Assembly (NCBI GenBank): GCA_934654795.1
Contig: CAKUGT010000002.1
Span: 58,133 to 122,132, forward strand
Direction: 5' to 3'
Source of the DNA: an uncultured Collinsella sp.
GTDB lineage: Bacteria; Actinomycetota; Coriobacteriia; Coriobacteriales; Coriobacteriaceae
DNA: 64,000 bases
The position numbers and the translations under genes are program-made. This document shows, in pieces, positions 18,234 through 27,300 of this stretch. Positions within the stretch are counted from its first letter, which is position 1. Every line of letters starts with the position of its first letter. The notes beneath the pieces are model-generated. The model saw only the letters and a list, made by a program, of their open reading frames with translations. It was not told the origin of the DNA and did no database searches.

Positions 18234-18866
18234 ATGAGCCAAGAGATGATGGATAAAACCTGTCGCGGTTTTGCCGAGGCACTGGCTGCGCGCGAGCCCG
18301 TTCCCGGTGGCGGCAGCGCGAGCGCCTTTGTGGGCGCGCTGGGCGCCTCGCTTTGTGGGATGGTCGCGCGTTACGGGGCAACCAACCCCGCGCTTGTTGA
18401 TCGCGTTGGCGACCTGACGCGCGCATTTGCCCAGGCAGATGAGTTGGCCCAGGAACTTGTCGAGTTGGTCGCCGAGGATGTTAGCGCGTATGGGCAGGTG
18501 TCGGCGGCGTACGGTATTTCCCGCGATGACCCCGCACGTGCCGCCGCGATTCAGGATGCGCTGCATGTGGCCGCCATGCCGCCGTACCGCATCATGGATG
18601 CCTGCGGCCGTGCGCTGGCATTGCTCGAGGACATGGCCGATAAGGGTTCGCGCCAGCTGCTGTCCGATGTGGCGTGCGGTGCCGTCTTTTGCCGCGCCGC
18701 CATGCAGGGTGCGAGCCTGACGCTCTTTGCGAACACCACGTCCATGAAGGATCGCGCCCGTGCCGAGGAGCTCGAGGCGGCGTGCGATGAACTGCTCGAT
18801 ACATGGCTGCCTCGTGCCGATGCGCTGGCACGCCGTGCCGCCGACGCTGCAAGGAAGAGGGGATAG
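18234..18866 (+). CDS. fchA: methenyl-THF cyclohydrolase, FchA/cyclodeaminase family
   Basis: 210 residues of the formiminotransferase-cyclodeaminase C-terminal fold. The diagnostic PVPGGGSASAFVGALGASL lies near residue 22, followed by helical segments typical of this all-alpha family. FchA-type enzymes hydrolyse 5,10-methenyl-THF to 10-formyl-THF. Its neighbour two bases downstream is folD, whose product lacks cyclohydrolase residues, so this protein probably supplies that step. The ATG at 18234 is preferred (AAGG nine bases upstream); the ATG at 18228 is too close to that site. Confidence 0.88.
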   Translation: MSQEMMDKTCRGFAEALAAREPVPGGGSASAFVGALGASLCGMVARYGATNPALVDRVGDLTRAFAQADELAQELVELVAEDVSAYGQVSAAYGISRDDPARAAAIQDALHVAAMPPYRIMDACGRALALLEDMADKGSRQLLSDVACGAVFCRAAMQGASLTLFANTTSMKDRARAEELEAACDELLDTWLPRADALARRAADAARKRG

Positions 18867-18868
18867 CC

Positions 18869-19723
18869 GTGGCCGAACTGCTAAAGGGTGCTCCCGTTGC
18901 CCGCGCTTTAACTGAGGAGCTTGCTGCCCGTTGCGCCGCCCTGCGCGATCGCGGCGTTGTTCCGACGCTTGCTATCGTGCGTGTGGGCGAGCGCGAGGAC
19001 GACCTATCCTACGAGCGTGGCGCCCTTAAGCGCTGCGAAAAGGTGGGCATCGAAGCTCGGCGCGTTTTGCTGCCTGCCGATGTTTCGCAGGACGAGCTGT
19101 TGGCGGCGATCGAGGACATCAATGCCGATCCGGCTGTTCATGGCTGCCTGCTGTTCCGTCCGCTGCCCGCCGGTCTTGACGAAGACGCCGTTGCCGCGGC
19201 GCTCGATCCCGCCAAGGACGTTGACTCCATGACGCCGACTTCACTGCTTACCGCGCTTTCGGGTCGCGGCGAGGGTTTTGCCCCCTGCACGGCCGAAGCC
19301 GTTCTGGCGATTCTGGATCACTATGGCGTTGAACTGGACGGTGCCAAGGTTGCCGTTGTCGGTCGCTCGCTGGTGATTGGCCGTCCTGTTGCCGCCATGC
19401 TTACGGCACGCAATGCTACGGTGACGACATGCCATACGCACACGCGCGACCTTGCTGCCGAATGCCGTGCTGCCGATATTGTGGTCGCCGCGGTCGGACG
19501 TGCGCGCACGATTGGCGCGGATGCGGTCCGCGAGGGCCAGACGGTCATCGACGTTGGCATTAACTGGGACGAGGCGGCCGGCAAGTTGGTCGGCGACGTC
19601 GATTTTGATGCCGCGGAGCCGGTTGTTGGCGCCATCACGCCCGTGCCGGGTGGCGTGGGCGCCGTGACGACGGCGATTCTCGCCAAGCACGTGATTGAGG
19701 CGGCCGAACGCACGGCGAAATAG
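18869..19723 (+). CDS. folD: methylene-THF dehydrogenase, FolD family (cyclohydrolase residues absent)
   Basis: 284 residues. FolD interconverts methylene- and methenyl-THF using NAD(P). The Rossmann signature is VVGRSLVIGRPVAAML and the C-terminal ITPVPGGVGAVT is intact. Ungapped comparison with bifunctional FolD puts Ala 52 where the essential cyclohydrolase Lys should be (SYERGALKRCEK, with Tyr 48 kept) and Phe 96 at the conserved Gln; Asp 119 is kept. It should therefore be a dehydrogenase only. The GTG at 18869 follows fchA by two bases, with AAGGAAGAGGGG as ribosome site, so the two are co-translated. Confidence 0.93.
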   Translation: MAELLKGAPVARALTEELAARCAALRDRGVVPTLAIVRVGEREDDLSYERGALKRCEKVGIEARRVLLPADVSQDELLAAIEDINADPAVHGCLLFRPLPAGLDEDAVAAALDPAKDVDSMTPTSLLTALSGRGEGFAPCTAEAVLAILDHYGVELDGAKVAVVGRSLVIGRPVAAMLTARNATVTTCHTHTRDLAAECRAADIVVAAVGRARTIGADAVREGQTVIDVGINWDEAAGKLVGDVDFDAAEPVVGAITPVPGGVGAVTTAILAKHVIEAAERTAK

Positions 19724-19756
19724 GCGTTCCGCGGCTGTTTAGGGGGTTGGTTAGAT

Positions 19757-19996
19757 ACCCCGTGGTCAAAAAATGCCAAATATGAGTACTGTTGCCTTGT
19801 TGGTTACATATTTTTGAGATTGATTTAACTCACTAATGATATTAAATATCGTTAGGGAGTCTCTTTTATTAGACCTCTGGGGAATTACTTCACTCAGCTT
19901 TTGGACAAGTGGGGATTTCTAGCGTCTGAACTTGAGCAAATCGCTGCTACTAAATTGGTGACAGTACTCATATTTGGCATTTTTTGACCACAGGGG
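19757..19996. mobile_element. 240-bp palindromic AT-rich element, copy A (MITE-like)
   Basis: Inverted arms of about 40 bp (19757-19796 and 19957-19996) share the core TGCCAAATATGAGTACTGT and enclose 160 bases of AT-rich noncoding DNA, in sharp contrast to the GC-rich genome. A second element with the same arm design but a mostly different interior lies at 52483-52732. No transposase is encoded. It occupies most of the folD-dipeptidase gap (19724-20089). Confidence 0.7.
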
Positions 19997-20089
19997 TTGC
20001 GAGGGGGTCGTGGCGACTGCGGTTTCGCCCTTTTTGCGCCGAAGCGATACACTGTTACCGTTTGATTTTTTCGCTCGAGGAGGATGCGC

Positions 20090-21613
20090 ATGCCGTGCAC
20101 AACGATTTTGGTTGGTAAGAACGCGAGCTATGACGGGTCGACGCTGGTTGCCCGCAACGAGGACTCGTCCAACGGGGTGTTTGAGCCCAAGCGTATGCGC
20201 GTGGTGCACCCCGACGAGCAGCCGCGCGTCTACACGAGCGTTCTGAGCCATCTGACCATCGAGCTGCCTGATAATCCCATGCGCTACACGAGCGTCCCCG
20301 ATGTCATCCCCGGTCACGGCATCTGGGCCGAGGCCGGATTCAATGAGCTCAACGTGGGCATGTCTGCAACCGAGACGCTCACCACCAACGAGCGCGTCCG
20401 CGGCGCCGATCCGCTCGTGGACTATGTGCCCGCCAAGGGCAACGAGGGCGAGGACGGCTACGTCCCGGCGCAGCCCGGCGGCCTGGGGGAAGAAGACATG
20501 GTGACCCTGGTGCTGCCGTACGCCAAGTCCGCCCGCGACGGCGTGCGTATCCTGGGCGATCTGCTCGAGCGCTACGGCACCTACGAGAACAACGGTATCG
20601 CCTTTAGCGACGTGGATGAGATCTGGTGGCTCGAGACCATCGGCGGTCACCACTGGATCGCCAAGCGCGTGCCCGATGACGCCTATGTGACCATGCCCAA
20701 CCAGCTGGGTATCGACAGCTTTGACCTGGACGATGCCGAGGGCGACCAGGCCGACCACATGTGCTCCGCCGACCTGCGTGCCTGGATGGCCGAGTGGCAT
20801 CTGGACCTGACGCTGGGCGTCGAGGGTGACGGCCCCGCTGCGGTCTTTAACCCGCGCGAGGCCTTTGGCTCCCACAGCGACAGCGACCATGTCTACAACA
20901 CGCCGCGCGCCTGGTACATGCAGCGCTGCCTCAACCCCAGCGACGTGTGGGACGGCCCCGACGCTGACTTTACGCCCGAGAGTGACGACATCCCCTGGAG
21001 TCGCGTGCCCGAGCGCAAGGTGACCATCGAGGACATTAAGTATGTGCTCTCCAGTCACTACCAGGGCACGGAGTACGACTGTTACGGCAGCAAGGGCACG
21101 CCCGCCACACGCGGCGCCTATCGTCCCATCGGCATCAACCGCAACAGCCAGCTCGCCGTGCTGCAGCTGCGCCCCTATGCGCAGCCGGCCTACCGCGCCG
21201 TGCAATGGATGGCCTTTGGCTCCAACTCGTTTAACGCGCTGGTCCCGCTGTACGCCAACGTCGAGACCATGCCCGAGTACTACGCCGACACCCAGGCTCG
21301 CGTGACGTCTGAGAACTTTTACTGGGCCAATCGCCTGATCGGCGCCCTGGCCGACGTCCGCTTCCATGAGTGCGGCCGCGCCGTTGAGGACTACCAGGAG
21401 AAGGTCGGCGGCATGGGCCACAAGCAACTCCATGACGTTGACGCCGCCGTCGCCACCCTGCCCGAAGCCGAGGTGCCTGCCGAGCTGGCGCGCGCCAACG
21501 AGGCCTTCGCCGAGCTTGTGCGCATGGAGACCGATGCCCTGCTGGGTAAGGTGCTCTACACCACGAGCTGTGCCATGAAGAATTCCTTCGCGATGAACGA
21601 CAATGTGAGGTAA
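20090..21613 (+). CDS. C69-family dipeptidase (PepD-like)
   Basis: 507 residues. Peptidase family C69 enzymes are N-terminal nucleophile hydrolases that cleave dipeptides. The mature N-terminal Cys is at position 3 (MPCTTILVGK), followed by the family's ARNEDSS segment and, later, NPREAFGSHSDSDHVYNTPR. No signal peptide, so it is cytoplasmic. The ATG at 20090 is chosen because it puts Cys at position 3 and lies six bases after CGAGGAGG; the ATG at 20084 abuts that site. It probably acts in peptide catabolism. Confidence 0.9.
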   Translation: MPCTTILVGKNASYDGSTLVARNEDSSNGVFEPKRMRVVHPDEQPRVYTSVLSHLTIELPDNPMRYTSVPDVIPGHGIWAEAGFNELNVGMSATETLTTNERVRGADPLVDYVPAKGNEGEDGYVPAQPGGLGEEDMVTLVLPYAKSARDGVRILGDLLERYGTYENNGIAFSDVDEIWWLETIGGHHWIAKRVPDDAYVTMPNQLGIDSFDLDDAEGDQADHMCSADLRAWMAEWHLDLTLGVEGDGPAAVFNPREAFGSHSDSDHVYNTPRAWYMQRCLNPSDVWDGPDADFTPESDDIPWSRVPERKVTIEDIKYVLSSHYQGTEYDCYGSKGTPATRGAYRPIGINRNSQLAVLQLRPYAQPAYRAVQWMAFGSNSFNALVPLYANVETMPEYYADTQARVTSENFYWANRLIGALADVRFHECGRAVEDYQEKVGGMGHKQLHDVDAAVATLPEAEVPAELARANEAFAELVRMETDALLGKVLYTTSCAMKNSFAMNDNVR

Positions 21614-21684
21614 AACGCTTTGTCGCTTTCGCTCAATCTTGGGTACAAGAACGCCAATGCAGTTGTTTGTGATTGGAGACAACC

Positions 21685-22101
21685 ATGGTTATGAAACTCG
21701 ATCAGCTTGTTAACGGCGCCATCAACGTGGGCTTCGGCGCCGCCGCTGTTGCCGTCGAGGGTAGCAAGAAGGTCCTCGACGACCTCAATACCAAGGGTGA
21801 GCAGGTGCGCAAGGACGCAGGCGCCCCCGATATCGCCCGCAGCGTGTCCGACATGTTCGAGCAGGCCGGCGGCACCATCTCCGACCTTACCGAGCGTCTG
21901 GGCATGCAGGGCGAAACCGCGGCGCAGCGGGTGCTCGATGAGCTCATCCTTGCTCGCGTTCGCGTTATGACCGCCCCCGAGCGCACGGCCTTCCTGGCTC
22001 ACGTGCGCGACATCGTCGATTCGGTCGAGGACAACGTGACCTCGGTGCCCGTCGAGTCCGTTGAGCCCGACGACGCAGAGGATGCCGAAGAGGCCGAGTA
22101 G
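21685..22101 (+). CDS. phasin-like small helical protein next to UbiB kinase
   Basis: 138 residues. It begins with a hydrophobic, Ala/Gly-rich segment (about 8-25), followed by an amphipathic helical core (GSKKVLDDLNTKGEQVRKDA) and a strongly acidic tail. This resembles phasin-related proteins often found beside AarF/UbiB kinases in Gram-positives (established association; the assignment here is by pattern only). The ATG at 21685 follows GGAGA; a TTG at 21673 is an alternative. The UbiB-like gene starts eight bases after the stop, so they form an operon. Confidence 0.65.
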   Translation: MVMKLDQLVNGAINVGFGAAAVAVEGSKKVLDDLNTKGEQVRKDAGAPDIARSVSDMFEQAGGTISDLTERLGMQGETAAQRVLDELILARVRVMTAPERTAFLAHVRDIVDSVEDNVTSVPVESVEPDDAEDAEEAE

Positions 22102-22109
22102 TAGCGCAG

Positions 22110-23873
22110 ATGGCAGATCCCACCACCGATTTCAACAACCAAGACCCCTTGTGTGACGAGGCGGCAGTTGTCGACGAAGTCGAGGCTGCCGTCTCGGGCG
22201 CTCGTAAGAAGCCCCGTGCCGTGGACATGGTGCCCGAGGAGCCTGACGCCATGGCTCCGTGCGACGAGTACCAGCTTACGCCGGCGGGCCGTCGCGAGCG
22301 CATTGGACAAATCGTCCGCCTCGTCAAAAAATACCGCGTGTGGGACAACCTCACGCCGGTTCGTTTGCGCCGCCTGCTCGAGGAACTCGGCCCCATGTTC
22401 GTTAAGATGGGGCAGATTCTGGCTAACCGGTCCGAGATTCTGCCGCAGCGCTTTTGTGACGAGCTGCGTCGTCTGCGCTCCGATGTAGAGCCGGTGCCGT
22501 ACGAGGTGGTGCTTCGCTGCCTAGAGGAGGAATACGGCCTGCGCCTGGGGGAGATGTTCGACGCGATCGACCCCAACCCGCTTGGCAGTGCCTCGCTCGC
22601 GCAGGTGCACCGTGCTCGCTTGGTGACGGGCGAGGACGTGGCCGTCAAGGTGCAGCGCCCCGGCGCTCAGCAGGTCATGGCCCAAGACATCGATATCATT
22701 CGCTCGGTGGTGCGCATCGTTTCCAAGTTCGTCAACACCGATCAGTTCGTTGACTTGCACGGCGTGGTCGAGGAGCTGTGGACCTCGTTTCGCGAGGAGA
22801 CCAACTTTTTGGCCGAGGCCAAAAACCTCAACGACTTTTACGAGTTCCATAAGAGCGTGCGCGGCGTGTCGTGTCCCAAGTCCTACTTGGATCTGTGCAC
22901 CGAGCACGTCGTGGTCATGGATTACATCGATGGCATCTCGATTGCCGACCCCGAGCGCCTGGTGGCCGAAGGCTACGACCTGGAGAAGATCGGCTCGACG
23001 ATTGTCGAGGACTATTCGACGCAGGTGCTCGACGACGGCTTTTTCCATGCCGATCCGCATGCGGGAAACATCATTCTCAAGGACGGTATCGTCTACTTTA
23101 TCGACCTGGGCATGGTCGGGCGCATGTCGAGCCACGATCGTGGCATCGTCAAGGACATGATTTTTGCCGTGGCCGAGGGTGACGTGCCCAAGCTCAAAGA
23201 CTCGCTCATGCGCTTTGCCGTGACGCGCGGCGATTCGGCGGAGCTCGATCACTCGGCATTTTTGTCCGATCTTGACTTTATCGTGGCTGACTTTGCGGGC
23301 CTCGATCTGAAGGACCTGGACATCGGCGAGTTTTTGACCTCGCTGCTTAATTTGGCGCGCAAAAACGACGTCGAGCTGCCGAGCGTGGTGACGATGTTCG
23401 CGCGCGGCATGGTGACGCTCGAGGGTTTGCTGACCGAGTACATGCCCAACGTCAACATGATCCAGATAATCCAGACGCATATCAAAAACGAGAAGAGCAC
23501 CTATGCGCGCGTGCGTGATATGGGACGCGATCTTGCCGCGAGCAGCTATCGCGCGGCAAAAGGCTCGCTCGAGGCAGCCGAGTATCTGGGCTTGGCTTCG
23601 CGAATGCTCACGCGCGGCCAGCTTAAGGTGAACACGCAGATCATGAGCAGCGATAAGGCGCTGCGACAGCTGGGCGGAATTATCGACCGCATGTCGATGG
23701 CTATCGTTATCGCCGGCCTGTTTATCGGTTCGTCGGTGGTGTACTACGCACGCATCGAGCCGGTTGTGTTTGGTATCCCGGTCATTGGCTTTATGGGCTA
23801 CGTGAGCGCGCTGGTGCTGGCGCTTATGCTGGGCCGCAATATCTGGCTCAACAGCCACGGCGGCAAGCACTAG
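22110..23873 (+). CDS. ABC1/AarF/UbiB-family atypical kinase, membrane-anchored
   Basis: 587 residues. Family hallmarks are all present: the KxGQ motif (FVKMGQILANR, about 100), the Ala-rich nucleotide loop (GSASLAQVHRA, about 162), VKVQRPG with the conserved Lys, FFHADPHAGNI (about 315) and the DLG-type metal motif (FIDLGMVGRM). Two membrane helices close the protein (about 530-580). UbiB-like proteins are ATPases supporting quinone or lipid metabolism. It is co-transcribed with the phasin-like gene upstream. No quinone synthesis genes are nearby, so a lipid-handling role is equally possible. Confidence 0.9.
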   Translation: MADPTTDFNNQDPLCDEAAVVDEVEAAVSGARKKPRAVDMVPEEPDAMAPCDEYQLTPAGRRERIGQIVRLVKKYRVWDNLTPVRLRRLLEELGPMFVKMGQILANRSEILPQRFCDELRRLRSDVEPVPYEVVLRCLEEEYGLRLGEMFDAIDPNPLGSASLAQVHRARLVTGEDVAVKVQRPGAQQVMAQDIDIIRSVVRIVSKFVNTDQFVDLHGVVEELWTSFREETNFLAEAKNLNDFYEFHKSVRGVSCPKSYLDLCTEHVVVMDYIDGISIADPERLVAEGYDLEKIGSTIVEDYSTQVLDDGFFHADPHAGNIILKDGIVYFIDLGMVGRMSSHDRGIVKDMIFAVAEGDVPKLKDSLMRFAVTRGDSAELDHSAFLSDLDFIVADFAGLDLKDLDIGEFLTSLLNLARKNDVELPSVVTMFARGMVTLEGLLTEYMPNVNMIQIIQTHIKNEKSTYARVRDMGRDLAASSYRAAKGSLEAAEYLGLASRMLTRGQLKVNTQIMSSDKALRQLGGIIDRMSMAIVIAGLFIGSSVVYYARIEPVVFGIPVIGFMGYVSALVLALMLGRNIWLNSHGGKH

Positions 23874-23924
23874 AGGCTGCGACCGTCACCGTATTTTCCT
23901 ATCGCAAACAATAGCTTTTACCTT

Positions 23925-23952
23925 GGGCTTCGCCTGCGTGCGAGGCCCTTTT
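23925..23952 (+). terminator. intrinsic terminator after ubiB-like gene
   Basis: GGGCTTCGC (23925-23933) pairs with GCGAGGCCC (23940-23948) with one mismatch, followed by TTTT. It separates the kinase operon from the riboswitch unit. Confidence 0.8.
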
Positions 23953-23984
23953 GCGTGATACCATATCGACGGTAATAATCGATG

Positions 23985-24160
23985 GCCTAGATGGTGGTGC
24001 GGAGACGCACGAATGCGCGGTTTTCCTGCGCGTTTGGGAGAATCGGGGTGCAAGTCCCCGGCTGTACCAGTAACCGTAATTCCTCTTGGCTCGGGATGTT
24101 CGCGTCGCAGATCGGACGACGTGCCCGAGTCGTTAAGGTTAAGTCGGATCGCCTCCCATC
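23985..24160 (+). promoter_or_regulatory. cobalamin riboswitch
   Basis: The conserved core is easy to read: GGGAGAAT then GGGGTGCAAGTCCCCGGCTG and ACCAGTAACCGTAA (about 24036-24079), matching the B12-riboswitch consensus GGTG-AA-TCC-GCTG-CC-G-AC-GTAA. The 3' closing part AAGTCGGATCGCCTCCC lies at about 24140-24157. Outer edges are approximate. No T-tract terminator is visible between it and the downstream start, so translational control is possible. It lies on the same strand as, and about 145 bases before, the large surface-protein gene. Adenosyl- or other cobalamin binding should reduce expression when B12 is plentiful (known behaviour of the class). Confidence 0.88.
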
Positions 24161-24304
24161 TTGCATGCGGCTGCGGCGTAGGCCGCCGGTGTGCATAGGG
24201 CTCTGGAGGGAAGGGGGACCCCGATGGGGGAACTCGAGCGCAACATGCGCGATGACGTGGGGCAGCCTCAAGGCAACGCTCCAAGTACAGACAGTAGGAG
24301 ACAA

Positions 24305-27300
24305 ATGGATATGTTTGTGGACGAGCGCCAGCGCGTCTCGCATCGCCGTGGCGCAATTGCGCGCGGCGTAGCCAAGCGCGGCCTGGTGGCATTCCTGGCC
24401 TTCGCGATGGCCTTTGGCACCACGCCGGCCCAGCTGTGGGCCGACGGCGCCGAGGGCATCGCCGAGGCCGTGGCTCAGGCCACAGCGCCGAGCGAGGGCG
24501 CGCAGGCCACGGACGGTGCTGCAGATACTACCGCGGCTGCTGCTGACGCAAACGATTCGGCTGCAGGTGGCTCCTCCGAAACTGGGGATACGGGTTCGGC
24601 CGCGCCTGACAACGTGAGCGATGATGCATCGGACGACCCCGCTGCGCCAGACCCTGCTTCGGCCACCCCGGCGAGCGAGGCGTCTGACACCACCGCCGAG
24701 ACCGGCGACGCGACTGCGGTGGCCAGCGAGCCCAGTGTTGCCAAGGCCGCGTCTCGTGCCGCTGCTACGTTTTCCTCGAATAATGGTGTCAGCGTCGGAA
24801 AGAGCCAGTCGCCTTCTCGTTGGGCTGGCTCTAACTTCACCGCTTTTATCCAGAGCAATACTACGCTCTATGCGAATGTTTGGACTTCGTCCAGCAAGCG
24901 CGCCAGCGCTTCGGGCTGCACCTATCAGTGGCTTGCTGCCGACATCAGCAACAAGAGCGATGCGGACAATTCCGCGTTTGTTCCTGTCGAGGGTCAGACG
25001 GGCGCATCGATCGTTTTGGACGATGCCCTGCGCACTCAGCTTAACGGCAAGTGCCTGCGCGTACGCATTACCGATGCCAGCGGTAACGTCATCTACGGCC
25101 CGACTAAGGGCGCCAACCACCAAAAGCTGACAGCGACGAACACCATCAAGGCGCCCGTTCCTGCTAAGACGGCCCTGGACGCAAAGTCGTATGTCCTTAT
25201 CCAGTCTTCGGCAGACGATTCGAGTTCGATTTCGTCCGTTAAGGCAGAGACACTGAACCCTGGCACTACGCTTTGGGCGAATGCCTATGACGGCGAAGCG
25301 GTTCCCAACAAGCGTATTGCGGCACAGGCCGGCTGGACCTATCAGTGGCTTGCGTCTGATGTGCGCGATGCCGAGGATTCCGCCTATCAGGCAATCCCGG
25401 GCCAGACCGGCCAGTCGCTGACGATCACGGATGAACTCGCATCGCAGCTTGCGGGCAAGTACATTCGCGTTAAGGTTGTCGGTGACGGTCAAGAGCTGTT
25501 CGGCCCGAGCAGCTCTTTTAAGACGCCCTCGTCTGTTGACTACAATACGCCGGGTCCTGTTGCCGCGAGCGGCCAGATCGCATTAGGCCATATCGTTCTT
25601 GCTTATAACGGCGCCGAATTTGGCGACGATTACGAGAGCGTTCCGAGTGCTAACGTTGGCGACACGATTAAGGCTGCTGCCTACTACCTTAACTACGACA
25701 CGCCGACTGACCTCTACGGTTCCGACAAGGTCGATTTTTCTTGGTGGGTGGCCGATTCCGCCGACGGCTCGTTCGAGCAGGTTGCAACTGGTGACACCTA
25801 TACGGTTACCAAGGAATGCGCAAACCGTTATCTCAAGGTGGTCGCTAAGGCCAAGAAGGGTATCCCCGGCTCCGATAGCTGTGAGACCAAGGCGGGCCGC
25901 ATTCTGCCCAAGGGCGCGACGACGCTCGATTCAGTTGCATTTACCAATGCGAGCAAGGGCGCCAAGGACACTGGCTCTACGATTGAGGCGTGCGCCTACA
26001 AGGCGGTCGATTACTCGTCTGAGCCGGTTACCGAGGGCGTTACCTACACGTGGCGTTGGTCCTCTGTCGACCCGTCTTCCTCTGCGTTTGATGCGAAGAC
26101 CGACTGGCATGTGGTCAAGGGCAAAACCGACAGCAGCTTTACGATTCCCGATGACTACGCCAAGCGCTGGGTGAGCGTGTCGGCCACTGCGGGCGATAAC
26201 ACCGTAGAGGCGACTACTGCTGTGGCCGTTAAGGCCGCAGGCTCGCACGAGCTGTTCCTGACGTATCTCAAAAAGATCGTCGGCGATCAGAGCGATGACG
26301 CCAAGTTTGTCTACAAGAGTGGCGAAAAGATCGGTGTTACTGCATTCGAGAAGACGTCTGCAGGAACAAAGGGTGCCGAGCTTACATCTGATCAACTGAC
26401 GTATACGTGGCAGATTGCCGATAGCGCCCAAGGTCCGTTTACGACGCTGACGGATGAGAACGCGCACAGGCCGTCGTTCGTTATTTCGCAAAAGTATGTC
26501 GGCAAGTACCTCAAGTGCATCGTCGACGGTGGCTACAATACCGACTCTGCCTCCACGCGTTATGTCATCGCCAAGGGCGATGACGCCAAGGCATATACCC
26601 TGACGTCGGTTAATGTCGCCTCGAGCGGCAATCTCGCACAGGTCGGTGGAACGCTTACCCCTACCGCCAATTACATGGCGACGGGCGATTGGGGCGATTA
26701 CGAGACGGCGCTCCCCGAGGGCTCCCTCGTCGATTACCGCTGGTACCTCGCCGATGACGCTGAGGGCACAAATGCCCACGAGCTGTTTGGCGTCGACGAA
26801 ACGACCGGCGCAATCACGCTTCCCCCTTCGGCCGAGGGCAAATACGCCTATGTCGTGGCAAACGCCGGCAACAACGATGTCAAGAGCACCGCTTGGCTCG
26901 TTAACTCTTCCGACGAAAAGTCTCTTTCCGTTAACGTCAGGGTTGTAGGCGTAAGCAAGCACGATGCCGGTCAGCCCTATGATCTTGTGGACTGGGTGCC
27001 GTCGGCCTCGTTTGAGTGGTCGAGCACTCAAAAGATGTCTGCCTGGGACATCTTTGCCAAGGTGCTTGACGACGCCAGCTATAGCTATAGCACGGACGGC
27101 GGCGTTCCCTATTCGGTTACGAACCCCGATAAGTCCCAGACGCTCGCGATGGAAAGCACGGCGTCCGGCTATAAGTACTGGCGTTTTGACATTAATGGCA
27201 AGGCTGCCAACTCTTATGCCACGGGCTACTATCCGAGCGATGGTGACACGCTCGAGCTCGTGTACGAGGATCCCACGGGCACGGTTTCCACGCAGGTCTC

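Noticed and set aside
19919..21682. A 587-codon minus-strand open frame
   Set aside because: Antisense to the C69 dipeptidase, which has its catalytic Cys and ribosome site; the minus product has no motif.
23987..25492. Minus-strand frame across the riboswitch and surface-protein start
   Set aside because: It runs through a clear riboswitch core and a signal-peptide-bearing gene on the plus strand; Arg/Gly/Val-rich product with no homology seen.
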